DNA from: Micromonospora sp. NBC_01740
GTDB taxonomy: Bacteria; Actinomycetota; Actinomycetes; Mycobacteriales; Micromonosporaceae
Assembly (NCBI RefSeq): GCF_035920365.1
Contig: NZ_CP109150.1
Coordinates: 4,836,001-4,900,000, forward strand
Direction: 5' to 3'
Length of the DNA: 64,000 bases
Part shown: in pieces, positions 25,243 to 31,509 of the stretch
Layout: the number at the start of each line of letters is the position of its first letter
Position numbering within the stretch: position 1 is the stretch's first letter
Made by a program: the position numbers and the translations under genes
The notes under the pieces: model-generated
What the model was told of the DNA's origin: nothing
What the model saw: only the letters and a program-made list of their open reading frames with translations
The model's database searches: none

Positions 25243-25492
25243 CGTCGTCGGCAAGGTGTGGGCCGACCGCATCCTGCCGGCGTTGCAGGGCAGGCGGCTC
25301 GTCCTGGTCCGCCCGCACGGCGACGGGCCCGACCTCGTCGCCGTCGACCCCCTGAACGTCGGCGTCGGCACCACCGTCCTGGTCGTCACCGACGAGGCCG
25401 CGGCGGCCGTGACCGGCCAACCCACCGTGGACGCCGCCGTGGTCGCGCTCGTCGCCGACCTCGGCAGCGAGCGGACCGAACCCAGCACCTGA
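25229..25492 (+). CDS. Microcompartment vertex protein (BMC-P, EutN/CcmL family)
   Basis: An 87-residue pentamer-forming protein. MVLGDVVGKVWADRILPALQ, the LVLVRPHG strand, DLVAVDPLNVGVGTTVLVVTD and the Ala-Ala-Val-Val-Ala-Leu-Val-Ala end follow the EutN/CcmL/PduN (Pfam PF03319) pattern; the GVGTTVLV segment is especially typical. Pentamers cap the twelve vertices of the polyhedral shell. The gene overlaps the second BMC-H by 14 nt and is followed by the dehydrogenase gene after 20 bp with GAAGGGA as ribosome site. Together with two BMC-H proteins it gives the minimum set for a closed shell. Confidence 0.93.
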   Translation: MVLGDVVGKVWADRILPALQGRRLVLVRPHGDGPDLVAVDPLNVGVGTTVLVVTDEAAAAVTGQPTVDAAVVALVADLGSERTEPST

Positions 25493-25512
25493 ACCGGAAG
25501 GGACACCTGACG

Positions 25513-27024
25513 ATGGCCGAGTCATCCTGGCCGGTGAGTCTGCGCGACGGCCACCCGGGCGCCGACCCGCCGACCCTGCGCAACTTCGTGGGCGGTGAGT
25601 TCGTCGAGGGCGGGCGGCGGTTCGTCAAGCGCAGCCCGGTGACGGGTGAGCCGGTCTTCGAGGTGGTCGAGGCGGACCGGGCGTGTGTGGACGATGCGGT
25701 GGCGGCGGCGCGGGGGGCGTTGCGGGGGCCGTGGGGTCGGATGGGGGAGCGCGAGCGCGCGGAGGTGTTGCGTCGGGTCGCCGTCGAGCTTGAGCGGCGT
25801 TTCGACGATCTGGTGACCGCTGAGGTGGCCGACACCGGCAAGTCGATCTCGCAGGCGCGGACGTTGGACATCCCGCGCGGCGCGGCGAACTTCCGCGCCT
25901 TCGCGGAGATCGTGGCGACGGCGCCGACGGAGTCGTTCACGACGGTGACGCCGTCGGGTGGGCGGGCGTTGAATTATGCGGTGCGTAAGCCGGTGGGTGT
26001 GGTGGCGGTGATCGTGCCGTGGAACCTGCCGCTGTTGCTGCTCACGTGGAAGGTCGCTCCGGCCCTTGCGTGCGGTAATGCGGTGATCGTGAAGCCGAGC
26101 GAGGAGACGCCGGCGTCGGCGACGTTGTTGGCGGAGGTGATGGCCGCCGCCGGGGTGCCGGAGGGTGTGTTCAACCTGGTGCACGGGTTCGGTCCGGATT
26201 CGGCGGGTGAGTTCTTGACCCGCCATCCTGGGGTGGACGCGATCACGTTCACGGGTGAGTCGTCCACCGGCGGGGCGATCATGCGGGCCGCCTCCGATGG
26301 CGTGAAGGCCGTGTCGTTCGAGTTGGGTGGCAAGAACGCGGGGTTGGTGTTCGCGGACGCGGATCTTGATGCGGCGGTGGCGGGGTCGGTGCGGTCCAGT
26401 TTCACCAATGGCGGTCAGGTGTGTCTGTGTACCGAGCGGATCTATGTGCAGCGGCCGGTGTTCGAGGAGTTCACGGCCCGGCTCGCGCAGCGCGCTGGTG
26501 AGCTGTCGTTCGGGTGGCCGGCGGACGAGGCGACGGTGAACATGCCGTTGATCTCGCGTCAGCATCGGGAGAAGGTGCTGGGCTATTACGACCTGGCTCG
26601 TGGTGAGGGTGCGCAGGTGCTGACCGGGGGCGGCGTGCCGGCCTTCGGTGACGCGCGTGATGGTGGTGCGTATGTGCAGCCGACGGTGTTGACGGGGTTG
26701 GGTGCGGATGCGCGGACCAACACCGAGGAGATCTTCGGGCCGGTGGTGCATGTCGCCCCGTTCGATGACGAGGATGAGGCGTTCGCGTTGGCGAACGGCA
26801 CGGAGTACGGGTTGGCGGCGGCGGTGTGGACCCGCGATGTGGGTCGGGCGCACCGGGCCGGTATGCGGTTGGACGCGGGGATCGTGTGGGTGAACACGTG
26901 GTTCCTGCGGGATCTGCGGACGCCGTTCGGTGGGGTGAAGGCGTCCGGGATCGGGCGCGAGGGCGGCGTGCACTCCCTTGATTTCTATTCCGAGTTGACC
27001 AACGTCTGCGTGGACCTGACATGA
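25513..27024 (+). CDS. amnC: 2-aminomuconic 6-semialdehyde dehydrogenase
   Basis: A 503-residue NAD(P)-dependent aldehyde dehydrogenase that oxidises the ring-cleavage product to 2-aminomuconate. Visible motifs: the WNLPLLLLTWKVAPALACGN cofactor-binding segment near 173-192, the general-base glutamate in FELGGKNAG near 270, and the catalytic cysteine in FTNGGQVCL near 303. It resembles AmnC/NbzC and betaine-type dehydrogenases. No extension is seen at either end, so recruitment into the shell, if any, would rely on partners. Codon choice changes abruptly about 55 codons in, from C-ending to G/T-containing codons, which suggests a recombination joint. The stop overlaps a tiny ORF (ATGA). Confidence 0.88.
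   Translation: MAESSWPVSLRDGHPGADPPTLRNFVGGEFVEGGRRFVKRSPVTGEPVFEVVEADRACVDDAVAAARGALRGPWGRMGERERAEVLRRVAVELERRFDDLVTAEVADTGKSISQARTLDIPRGAANFRAFAEIVATAPTESFTTVTPSGGRALNYAVRKPVGVVAVIVPWNLPLLLLTWKVAPALACGNAVIVKPSEETPASATLLAEVMAAAGVPEGVFNLVHGFGPDSAGEFLTRHPGVDAITFTGESSTGGAIMRAASDGVKAVSFELGGKNAGLVFADADLDAAVAGSVRSSFTNGGQVCLCTERIYVQRPVFEEFTARLAQRAGELSFGWPADEATVNMPLISRQHREKVLGYYDLARGEGAQVLTGGGVPAFGDARDGGAYVQPTVLTGLGADARTNTEEIFGPVVHVAPFDDEDEAFALANGTEYGLAAAVWTRDVGRAHRAGMRLDAGIVWVNTWFLRDLRTPFGGVKASGIGREGGVHSLDFYSELTNVCVDLT
26839..26883 (+). repeat. Source copy of a 45-bp partial duplication inside amnC
   Basis: Positions 26839-26863 match 27077-27101 exactly over 25 nt, and about 41 of 45 bases match through 26883. 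The second copy lies in the 60-codon ORF between amnC and the hydratase gene, read in another frame, so it is a sequence remnant rather than a duplicated protein segment. Confidence 0.75.
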
Positions 27025-27203
27025 GCGGCGGTGTTCGCATCGGCGTCGCGGGTGCGGTGGACGTGGCGAGCACATCGTGGGTCGGGCGCACCGGGCCGGT
27101 ACGGGGTTGGACGCCGGCATCAGTGTCGCGGGGTGTCCGTCCGGCTTCCGGTCGACCCGCGGCTGTCGGTAGCGGCTCCGAGTGGAGTGGGGAGCTGACA
27201 TGA
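27021..27203 (+). CDS. Small coupled ORF (60 codons) bridging amnC and the hydratase gene
   Basis: This frame starts with ATG overlapping the amnC stop by 4 nt (ATGA) and ends in a TGA overlapping the hydratase ATG by 4 nt. The product, rich in Gly, Ser, Arg and Trp, has no recognised domain. Part of its sequence (27077-27121) is a partial duplication of amnC read in a different frame, which argues that the ORF arose by rearrangement. The exact coupling at both ends means ribosomes could pass through without a gap. It may be a real peptide, a translational bridge, or a chance reading. Two other junctions in this operon show the same design. Confidence 0.45.
   Translation: MSGGVRIGVAGAVDVASTSWVGRTGPVRGWTPASVSRGVRPASGRPAAVGSGSEWSGELT
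27077..27121 (+). repeat. Second copy of the amnC-derived 45-bp duplication
   Basis: Matches 26839-26883 (25 exact bases, then about 16 of 20), 238 bp downstream. Its presence in the amnC-hydratase junction suggests local recombination or slipped repair during assembly of the operon. Confidence 0.75.
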
Positions 27204-27994
27204 GCGTTGATTACGAGGCGGCGGCCCGGGAACTGGTCGACGCGCGGGAGAACGGCAAGCCGTGTCCGCCGGTGCGCGGGCGGCTGCTGCCTGAGGGGGA
27301 CGTCACGTCGGCGTACCTGGTGCAGCAGCTTCAGGTGCGGCAGTGGTTGCAGCGCGGCCAGCGGCGGGTGGGCGCGAAGATCGGGCTGACGTCGCGGGCG
27401 GTGCAGGAGAGCTTCGGTGTCTTCCAGCCGGACTTCGGGGTGCTGACCGACGACATGGCGGTGCCCGACGGGGCTGAGGTGCCGATGGGCCGGCTGCTCC
27501 AGCCCCGGGTCGAGGCGGAGGTCGCGTTCGTGTTGGGCGCGGATCTGCCGGACGAGCGGATCACCGGCGCGGACGTGATCCGGGCGGTGGATCACGTGTT
27601 GCCGGCGATTGAGATCGTGGATTCGCGGGTGGCGGGGTGGGACATCTCGATCGTGGACACGGTGGCGGACAACGCCTCCAGCGGCCTGTTCGTGCTGGGC
27701 ACGACGCCGCGCCGGCTCACCGACGTGGACCTGCGGTTGTGCGGGATGGTGCTTGAGCAGGCCGGTGAGCCGGTGTCGGTGGGGGCGGGGGCGGCGTGTC
27801 TGGGTAATCCGTTGCACGCGGTGCAGTGGTTGGCGCAGACGATGGCGCGCTCGGGTGACCCGTTGCGTGCGGGCGACGTGGTGCTGTCCGGGGCGCTTGG
27901 TCCGATGGTGCCGGTGACGCCCGGCTCGGCGTACGAGGCGCGCATCTCCGGCCTGGGTTCGGTGCGTACCTGTTTCTCGGGGGAGGCGTCGTGA
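27200..27994 (+). CDS. amnF: 2-oxopent-4-enoate (2-hydroxypenta-2,4-dienoate) hydratase
   Basis: A 264-residue FAH-superfamily enzyme that hydrates 2-hydroxypenta-2,4-dienoate to 4-hydroxy-2-oxovalerate. The block RRVGAKIGLTSRAVQESFGV followed by QPDFGVLTDDM (near 55-92) is the MhpD/BphE/AmnF signature. The metal-site acidic pair lies in QPRVEAEVAFVLG near 101-113 and IEIVDSRVAGWDISIVDTVA near 138-157. It is distinguished from the decarboxylase paralogue at 30,225 by the QPDFG form of this block, where the decarboxylase has VIWG. The ATG at 27200 overlaps the preceding small ORF; its stop overlaps the next one (GTGA). Confidence 0.88.
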   Translation: MSVDYEAAARELVDARENGKPCPPVRGRLLPEGDVTSAYLVQQLQVRQWLQRGQRRVGAKIGLTSRAVQESFGVFQPDFGVLTDDMAVPDGAEVPMGRLLQPRVEAEVAFVLGADLPDERITGADVIRAVDHVLPAIEIVDSRVAGWDISIVDTVADNASSGLFVLGTTPRRLTDVDLRLCGMVLEQAGEPVSVGAGAACLGNPLHAVQWLAQTMARSGDPLRAGDVVLSGALGPMVPVTPGSAYEARISGLGSVRTCFSGEAS

Positions 27995-28077
27995 GCGCTA
28001 TGGCGGTCTTCGCGGTGGTGCGTGCGTGGAATGGGCTGGCGACCGTCGCGGACTTCGGTGAGGGGGAGACATCGTGA
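27991..28077 (+). CDS. Small coupled ORF (28 codons) bridging the hydratase and acetaldehyde dehydrogenase genes
   Basis: It begins with GTG overlapping the hydratase stop (GTGA) and ends in TGA overlapping the GTG start of the acetaldehyde dehydrogenase (GTGA). The predicted peptide has a short hydrophobic stretch ([20 protein letters not shown]) that could form an amphipathic helix, then an acidic end. A free amphipathic peptide in a microcompartment operon is intriguing, because shell-targeting signals look alike, but its sole role may be to couple translation. No homologue is recognised. Confidence 0.45.
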   Translation: MSAMAVFAVVRAWNGLATVADFGEGETS

Positions 28078-29102
28078 GCGTTGGTGTGGCGGTGATCGGG
28101 TCGGGCAACATCGGCACCGATCTGATGATCAAGGTGTTGCGGTTGTCGGAGTCGTTGCGGATGGTGGCGATGGTGGGCATCGACCCCGATTCCGATGGTC
28201 TGGCGCGGGCGCGCAGGTTGGGTGTGGCGACGACCGCTGAGGGTGTCGACGGCTTGGTGGCGATGTCGGAGTTCGCGGATGTGGAGTTGGTGTTCGATGC
28301 CACGTCGGCGGGTGCGCACCGTTACAACGACGCGGTGTTGGCGGCGCATGGTCGGCTGGTGGTGGATCTGACGCCGGCGGCGGTGGGTCCGTATGTGGTG
28401 CCGCCGGTGAATCTGGACGAGCACCTGGGTGAGCGCAACGTGAACATGGTGACGTGTGGTGGGCAGGCGACGGTGCCGATTGTCGCGGCGGTGGGTCGGG
28501 TGACGCCGGTGGTGTACGGGGAGATCGTGGCGTCGATCGCGTCGAGGTCGGCGGGGCCGGGGACGCGGGCGAACATCGACGAGTTCACGGAGACGACGGC
28601 GCGGGCGATCGAGGTGGTCGGTGGTGCTGGTCGTGGTAAGGCGATCATCGTGTTGAATCCGGCTGATCCGCCGTTGTTGATGCGTGACACGGTGTACTGC
28701 CTGTGCGAGGACGCCGACGCCGACCGTGCGGCGATCGCCGGGTCGGTGGGGCGGATGGTGGCGGCGGTGCAGGAGTACGTGCCGGGGTATCGGTTGAAGC
28801 AGGACGTGCAGTTCGACCGGGTCGACACCTATGTGCCGTCGTTGGGTCGGCGTCTGCGCGGGTTGCAGGTGTCGGTGTTTTTGGAGGTTTCCGGCGCGGG
28901 GCATTATCTGCCGGCGTACGCGGGGAATCTGGACATCATGACGTCGGCGGCGCTGCGTACGGCGGAGCGGCTGGTCGGGCTGCGATCGGCAGCGACCGGC
29001 CATGACAGCGCGGGCCGCGACGGCGCTGATGGCGACAGCGCGGACCATGACGGCGCTGGTGGCGATGGCGTGGGTCGGAACGTCGTGGAGGTGACCCGGT
29101 GA
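28074..29102 (+). CDS. amnH: Acetaldehyde dehydrogenase (acylating) with repeat-encoded C-terminal tail
   Basis: A 342-residue MhpF/DmpF-type enzyme that converts acetaldehyde, NAD and CoA to acetyl-CoA and NADH. The Rossmann motif [12 protein letters not shown] is at 7-18, and the acyl-accepting cysteine is Cys128 in [12 protein letters not shown]. The [12 protein letters not shown] and [21 protein letters not shown] blocks that form the aldolase contact region are also conserved. Relatives are about 310 residues; this one has some 30 extra C-terminal residues rich in Asp, Gly, Ala and Ser, encoded by two 30-bp tandem repeats (29004-29063). GTG start overlaps the small ORF; the stop overlaps the aldolase gene by 4 nt, as expected for a channelling pair. 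Confidence 0.92.
   Translation: MSVGVAVIGSGNIGTDLMIKVLRLSESLRMVAMVGIDPDSDGLARARRLGVATTAEGVDGLVAMSEFADVELVFDATSAGAHRYNDAVLAAHGRLVVDLTPAAVGPYVVPPVNLDEHLGERNVNMVTCGGQATVPIVAAVGRVTPVVYGEIVASIASRSAGPGTRANIDEFTETTARAIEVVGGAGRGKAIIVLNPADPPLLMRDTVYCLCEDADADRAAIAGSVGRMVAAVQEYVPGYRLKQDVQFDRVDTYVPSLGRRLRGLQVSVFLEVSGAGHYLPAYAGNLDIMTSAALRTAERLVGLRSAATGHDSAGRDGADGDSADHDGAGGDGVGRNVVEVTR
29004..29063 (+). repeat. Two tandem 30-bp repeats in the 3' end of the acetaldehyde dehydrogenase gene
   Basis: Units at 29004-29033 and 29034-29063 match at 26 of 30 positions. Each encodes ten residues of the form DSAxxDGAxG, making an acidic, flexible tail absent from usual family members. Confidence 0.85.
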
Positions 29103-30169
29103 CTGATCTGTACATCCAGGACGTGACGTTGCGCGACGGCATGCACGCCGTGGCCCACCGCTACACGGTCGAGCAGGTCCGCACCATCGCGGCGGCGTTG
29201 GACGCTGCCGGGGTGGCGGCGATCGAGGTCGCTCACGGTGACGGGTTGGCCGGGTCGAGTGTCAACTATGGCCATGGTGCGGCCAGTGACGCCGACTGGA
29301 TTTCGGCGGCGGCCGAGGTGATGACGAACGCGAAGCTGACGACGTTGCTGCTGCCGGGGATCGGCACGATCGCGGATCTGAAGGCGGCGAAGGCGCTCGG
29401 GGTGACCAGTGTCCGCATCGCCACGCACTGCACGGAGGCGGACATTTCGGCGCAGCACATCGCGTGGGCGCGGGAGAACGGCATGGACGTGTCCGGGTTC
29501 CTGATGATGTCGCACATGAACGACCCGGCCGGTCTGGCCGGGCAGGCGAAGTTGATGGAGTCGTACGGGGCGCACTGCGTCTACGTCACCGACTCCGGCG
29601 GCCGACTCCTCATGTCCGACGTCGCCGAGCGGGTGGACGCGTATCGGCAGGTGTTGGCACCGGATACGCAGATCGGTATCCACGCCCACCACAACCTGTC
29701 CCTCGGCGTCGCCAACAGCGTCGTCGCGGTCGAGCACGGCCGCATCCTCGGGGACGGGCCGCTCGGTTCGCCGTCGGGTCGCACGGTCCGCGTCGACGCG
29801 TCGCTGGCCGGGCAGGGCGCCGGAGCGGGCAACGCGCCGTTGGAGGTGTTCGTGGCCGTCGCCGAGTTGCACGGGTGGGAGCACGGCTGTGACGTGTTCG
29901 CCCTGATGGACGCCGCCGACGACATCGTGCGCCCGTTGCAGGACCGGCCCGTGCAGGTCGACCGCGAAACCCTCTCCCTCGGCTACGCCGGGGTGTATTC
30001 GAGTTTCCTGCGGCACGCGGAGCGGGCGTCGGACAAGTACGGGGTGGACGTGCGCTCGATCCTGGTCGAGTTGGGCCGCCGCCGCATGGTCGGCGGGCAG
30101 GAAGACATGATCGTGGACGTGGCACTGGATCTGGCCGACGGTCGCGCGCAGACGGGTGCGGCACAGTGA
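29099..30169 (+). CDS. amnG: 4-hydroxy-2-oxovalerate aldolase with an internal insertion
   Basis: A 356-residue DmpG/MhpE-type aldolase that splits 4-hydroxy-2-oxovalerate into pyruvate and acetaldehyde and normally passes the aldehyde to the dehydrogenase encoded just upstream. Active-site features: LRDGMHA with Arg12, Asp13 and His16, and the metal-binding GIHAHHN near 193-199. Between VEHG and RVDASLAG, where relatives have a few residues, about 14 extra residues occur (around 215-230, containing [10 protein letters not shown]). The reading frame is uninterrupted, so it is an in-frame insertion. Its C-terminus ([16 protein letters not shown]) is near the usual end. The gene begins in G/T-rich codon usage and shifts toward C-ending codons near 29,570. 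Confidence 0.9.
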   Translation: MTDLYIQDVTLRDGMHAVAHRYTVEQVRTIAAALDAAGVAAIEVAHGDGLAGSSVNYGHGAASDADWISAAAEVMTNAKLTTLLLPGIGTIADLKAAKALGVTSVRIATHCTEADISAQHIAWARENGMDVSGFLMMSHMNDPAGLAGQAKLMESYGAHCVYVTDSGGRLLMSDVAERVDAYRQVLAPDTQIGIHAHHNLSLGVANSVVAVEHGRILGDGPLGSPSGRTVRVDASLAGQGAGAGNAPLEVFVAVAELHGWEHGCDVFALMDAADDIVRPLQDRPVQVDRETLSLGYAGVYSSFLRHAERASDKYGVDVRSILVELGRRRMVGGQEDMIVDVALDLADGRAQTGAAQ

Positions 30170-30228
30170 GCGCGAGGATTGAGCCGGGCGTGCGAGCCGC
30201 GCAGTCGCGAACGAGGGAGACGCCATGA
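30166..30228 (+). CDS. Small coupled ORF (20 codons) bridging the aldolase and decarboxylase genes
   Basis: It starts GTGAGC, overlapping the aldolase stop by 4 nt, and its TGA overlaps the ATG of the decarboxylase gene (ATGA). The encoded peptide is Arg-rich ([18 protein letters not shown]). The nucleotide sequence resembles a dispersed intergenic element I associate with Micromonosporaceae genomes, which is often found between co-transcribed genes; that recollection needs a genome-wide search. It also supplies the GAGGGAGA ribosome site for the next gene. Function as a peptide is doubtful; as a coupling element it is plausible. Confidence 0.4.
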   Translation: MSARIEPGVRAAQSRTRETP

Positions 30229-30998
30229 TCGGGCCGGACACCGCGGGTATCGCCGAGCGCCTCGGCGAGGCGGCCGACACCGCCACCGCCATCGCGCAAC
30301 TGGCTGCGGAGACGGGCTTGGACGTGGACGCCGCGTACGGGGTGCAGACGGCGTTGATCCAGCGTCGCCTCGACCGGGGTGAGCGCCTGGTCGGGTTGAA
30401 GATGGGCCTGACCAGCAAGGCGAAGATGGCGCAGGTCGGCGTGGACGAGGTCATCTGGGGCCGCCTCACCGACACCATGCGCATCCCCGACGGCGGCACC
30501 CTCGACCCCACCAAGTTCATCCACCCCCGCGTCGAACCCGAAGTGGCGTTCCTGCTCGACCGTCTCCCCGAACCCGGCGAGTGCGTCGGGGACTTCACCG
30601 ACGCCGTACGCGCGGTCGCCCCCGCCATCGAGGTCATCGACTCGCGGTACGCCAACTTCACGTTCTCCCTGCCGGACGTGATCGCCGACAACACCTCCGC
30701 CGCCGCCTTCACCATCGGCGCCTGGTCCCCGGTGCCGGACGGCCTGGACAACCTCGGGGTGCTGCTGGAGATCGACGGACGCGTCGCGCAGGTCGGCTCG
30801 ACTGCCGCGATCCTCGGCGACCCCCGCCGCGCCCTCGACGAAGGCATCCGCCTCGCCGGACGCCACGGCGTACGGCTGCGCGAGGGCTGGGTGTTCCTCG
30901 CCGGCGCCGCCACCGCCGCCGTCCCCCTGAAACCCGGCGCCCACGTCCGCGCCGTCGTCGAACACCTCGGCACCACCTCCCTGAGAGCAGCAGCATGA
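30225..30998 (+). CDS. amnE: 4-oxalocrotonate decarboxylase
   Basis: A 257-residue FAH-superfamily enzyme that decarboxylates 4-oxalocrotonate (2-oxo-3-hexenedioate) to 2-hydroxypenta-2,4-dienoate. The [20 protein letters not shown] segment with [10 protein letters not shown] (near 56-85) and [20 protein letters not shown] (near 141-160) are the XylI/DmpH/AmnE hallmarks. The metal-site acid pair is in [12 protein letters not shown] near 102-113. In Pseudomonas this enzyme complexes with the hydratase, encoded here at 27,200. Its stop overlaps the deaminase gene by 4 nt. Codon usage is again C-ending, like the genome background. Confidence 0.9.
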   Translation: MIGPDTAGIAERLGEAADTATAIAQLAAETGLDVDAAYGVQTALIQRRLDRGERLVGLKMGLTSKAKMAQVGVDEVIWGRLTDTMRIPDGGTLDPTKFIHPRVEPEVAFLLDRLPEPGECVGDFTDAVRAVAPAIEVIDSRYANFTFSLPDVIADNTSAAAFTIGAWSPVPDGLDNLGVLLEIDGRVAQVGSTAAILGDPRRALDEGIRLAGRHGVRLREGWVFLAGAATAAVPLKPGAHVRAVVEHLGTTSLRAAA

Positions 30999-31462
30999 CC
31001 ACGAACCAGGACACGACCACGAACCAGGACACGGCAGCAGGTCACGGCACGGGCGCACAGGCGCACGTCGTGGCCGGCAAGGCCGTACCCCGAGGCGCGT
31101 TCCCGCACGTCAAGGTCGCCGGCGGGTTCGTCTTCGTCTCCGGCACCTCCAGCCGCCGCCCCGACAACACCTTCGCCGGCGTGCAGGTCGACGAGCTGGG
31201 CACCACCAACCTGGACATCCGCGCGCAGACCCGCGCCGTCATCGACAACATCGCCGACCTGCTTAAGACGGTCGGCGCCGACCTGAGCGACCTCGTGCAG
31301 GTCACCACCTACCTCGTCAACATGAACGACTTCGGCGGCTACAACCAGGTCTGGGCCGAGTACTTCGACGCCACCGGCCCCACCCGCACCACCGTCGCCG
31401 TCCACCAGCTACCCCACCCGCACCTGCTCATCGAGATTCAGGCCGTGGCCGTACTGCCCTGA
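30995..31462 (+). CDS. amnD: 2-aminomuconate deaminase (RidA/YjgF family)
   Basis: A 155-residue RidA-fold protein. [20 protein letters not shown] followed by [19 protein letters not shown] (near 25-65) is distinctive for 2-aminomuconate deaminases such as AmnD/NbzD, which release ammonia to give 4-oxalocrotonate. Relatives begin near VVAGKA; here about 20 extra N-terminal residues are low in complexity (Thr, Asn, Gln, Asp) and encoded by an exact 18-bp tandem repeat (30997-31032). Last gene of the operon. No clear terminator follows before the convergent DUF2075 gene. Confidence 0.9.
   Translation: MTTNQDTTTNQDTAAGHGTGAQAHVVAGKAVPRGAFPHVKVAGGFVFVSGTSSRRPDNTFAGVQVDELGTTNLDIRAQTRAVIDNIADLLKTVGADLSDLVQVTTYLVNMNDFGGYNQVWAEYFDATGPTRTTVAVHQLPHPHLLIEIQAVAVLP
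30997..31032 (+). repeat. Exact 18-bp tandem repeat at the 5' end of the deaminase gene
   Basis: GACCACGAACCAGGACAC occurs at 30997-31014 and 31015-31032 with no mismatch. It encodes the duplicated TTNQDT in the N-terminal extension of the deaminase and could change length by slippage without shifting the frame. Confidence 0.85.
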
Positions 31463-31509
31463 CGGAGGGTGGACAAGGGGCCTCACGTGCGACCGTCGCG
31501 AGCAGCGCT

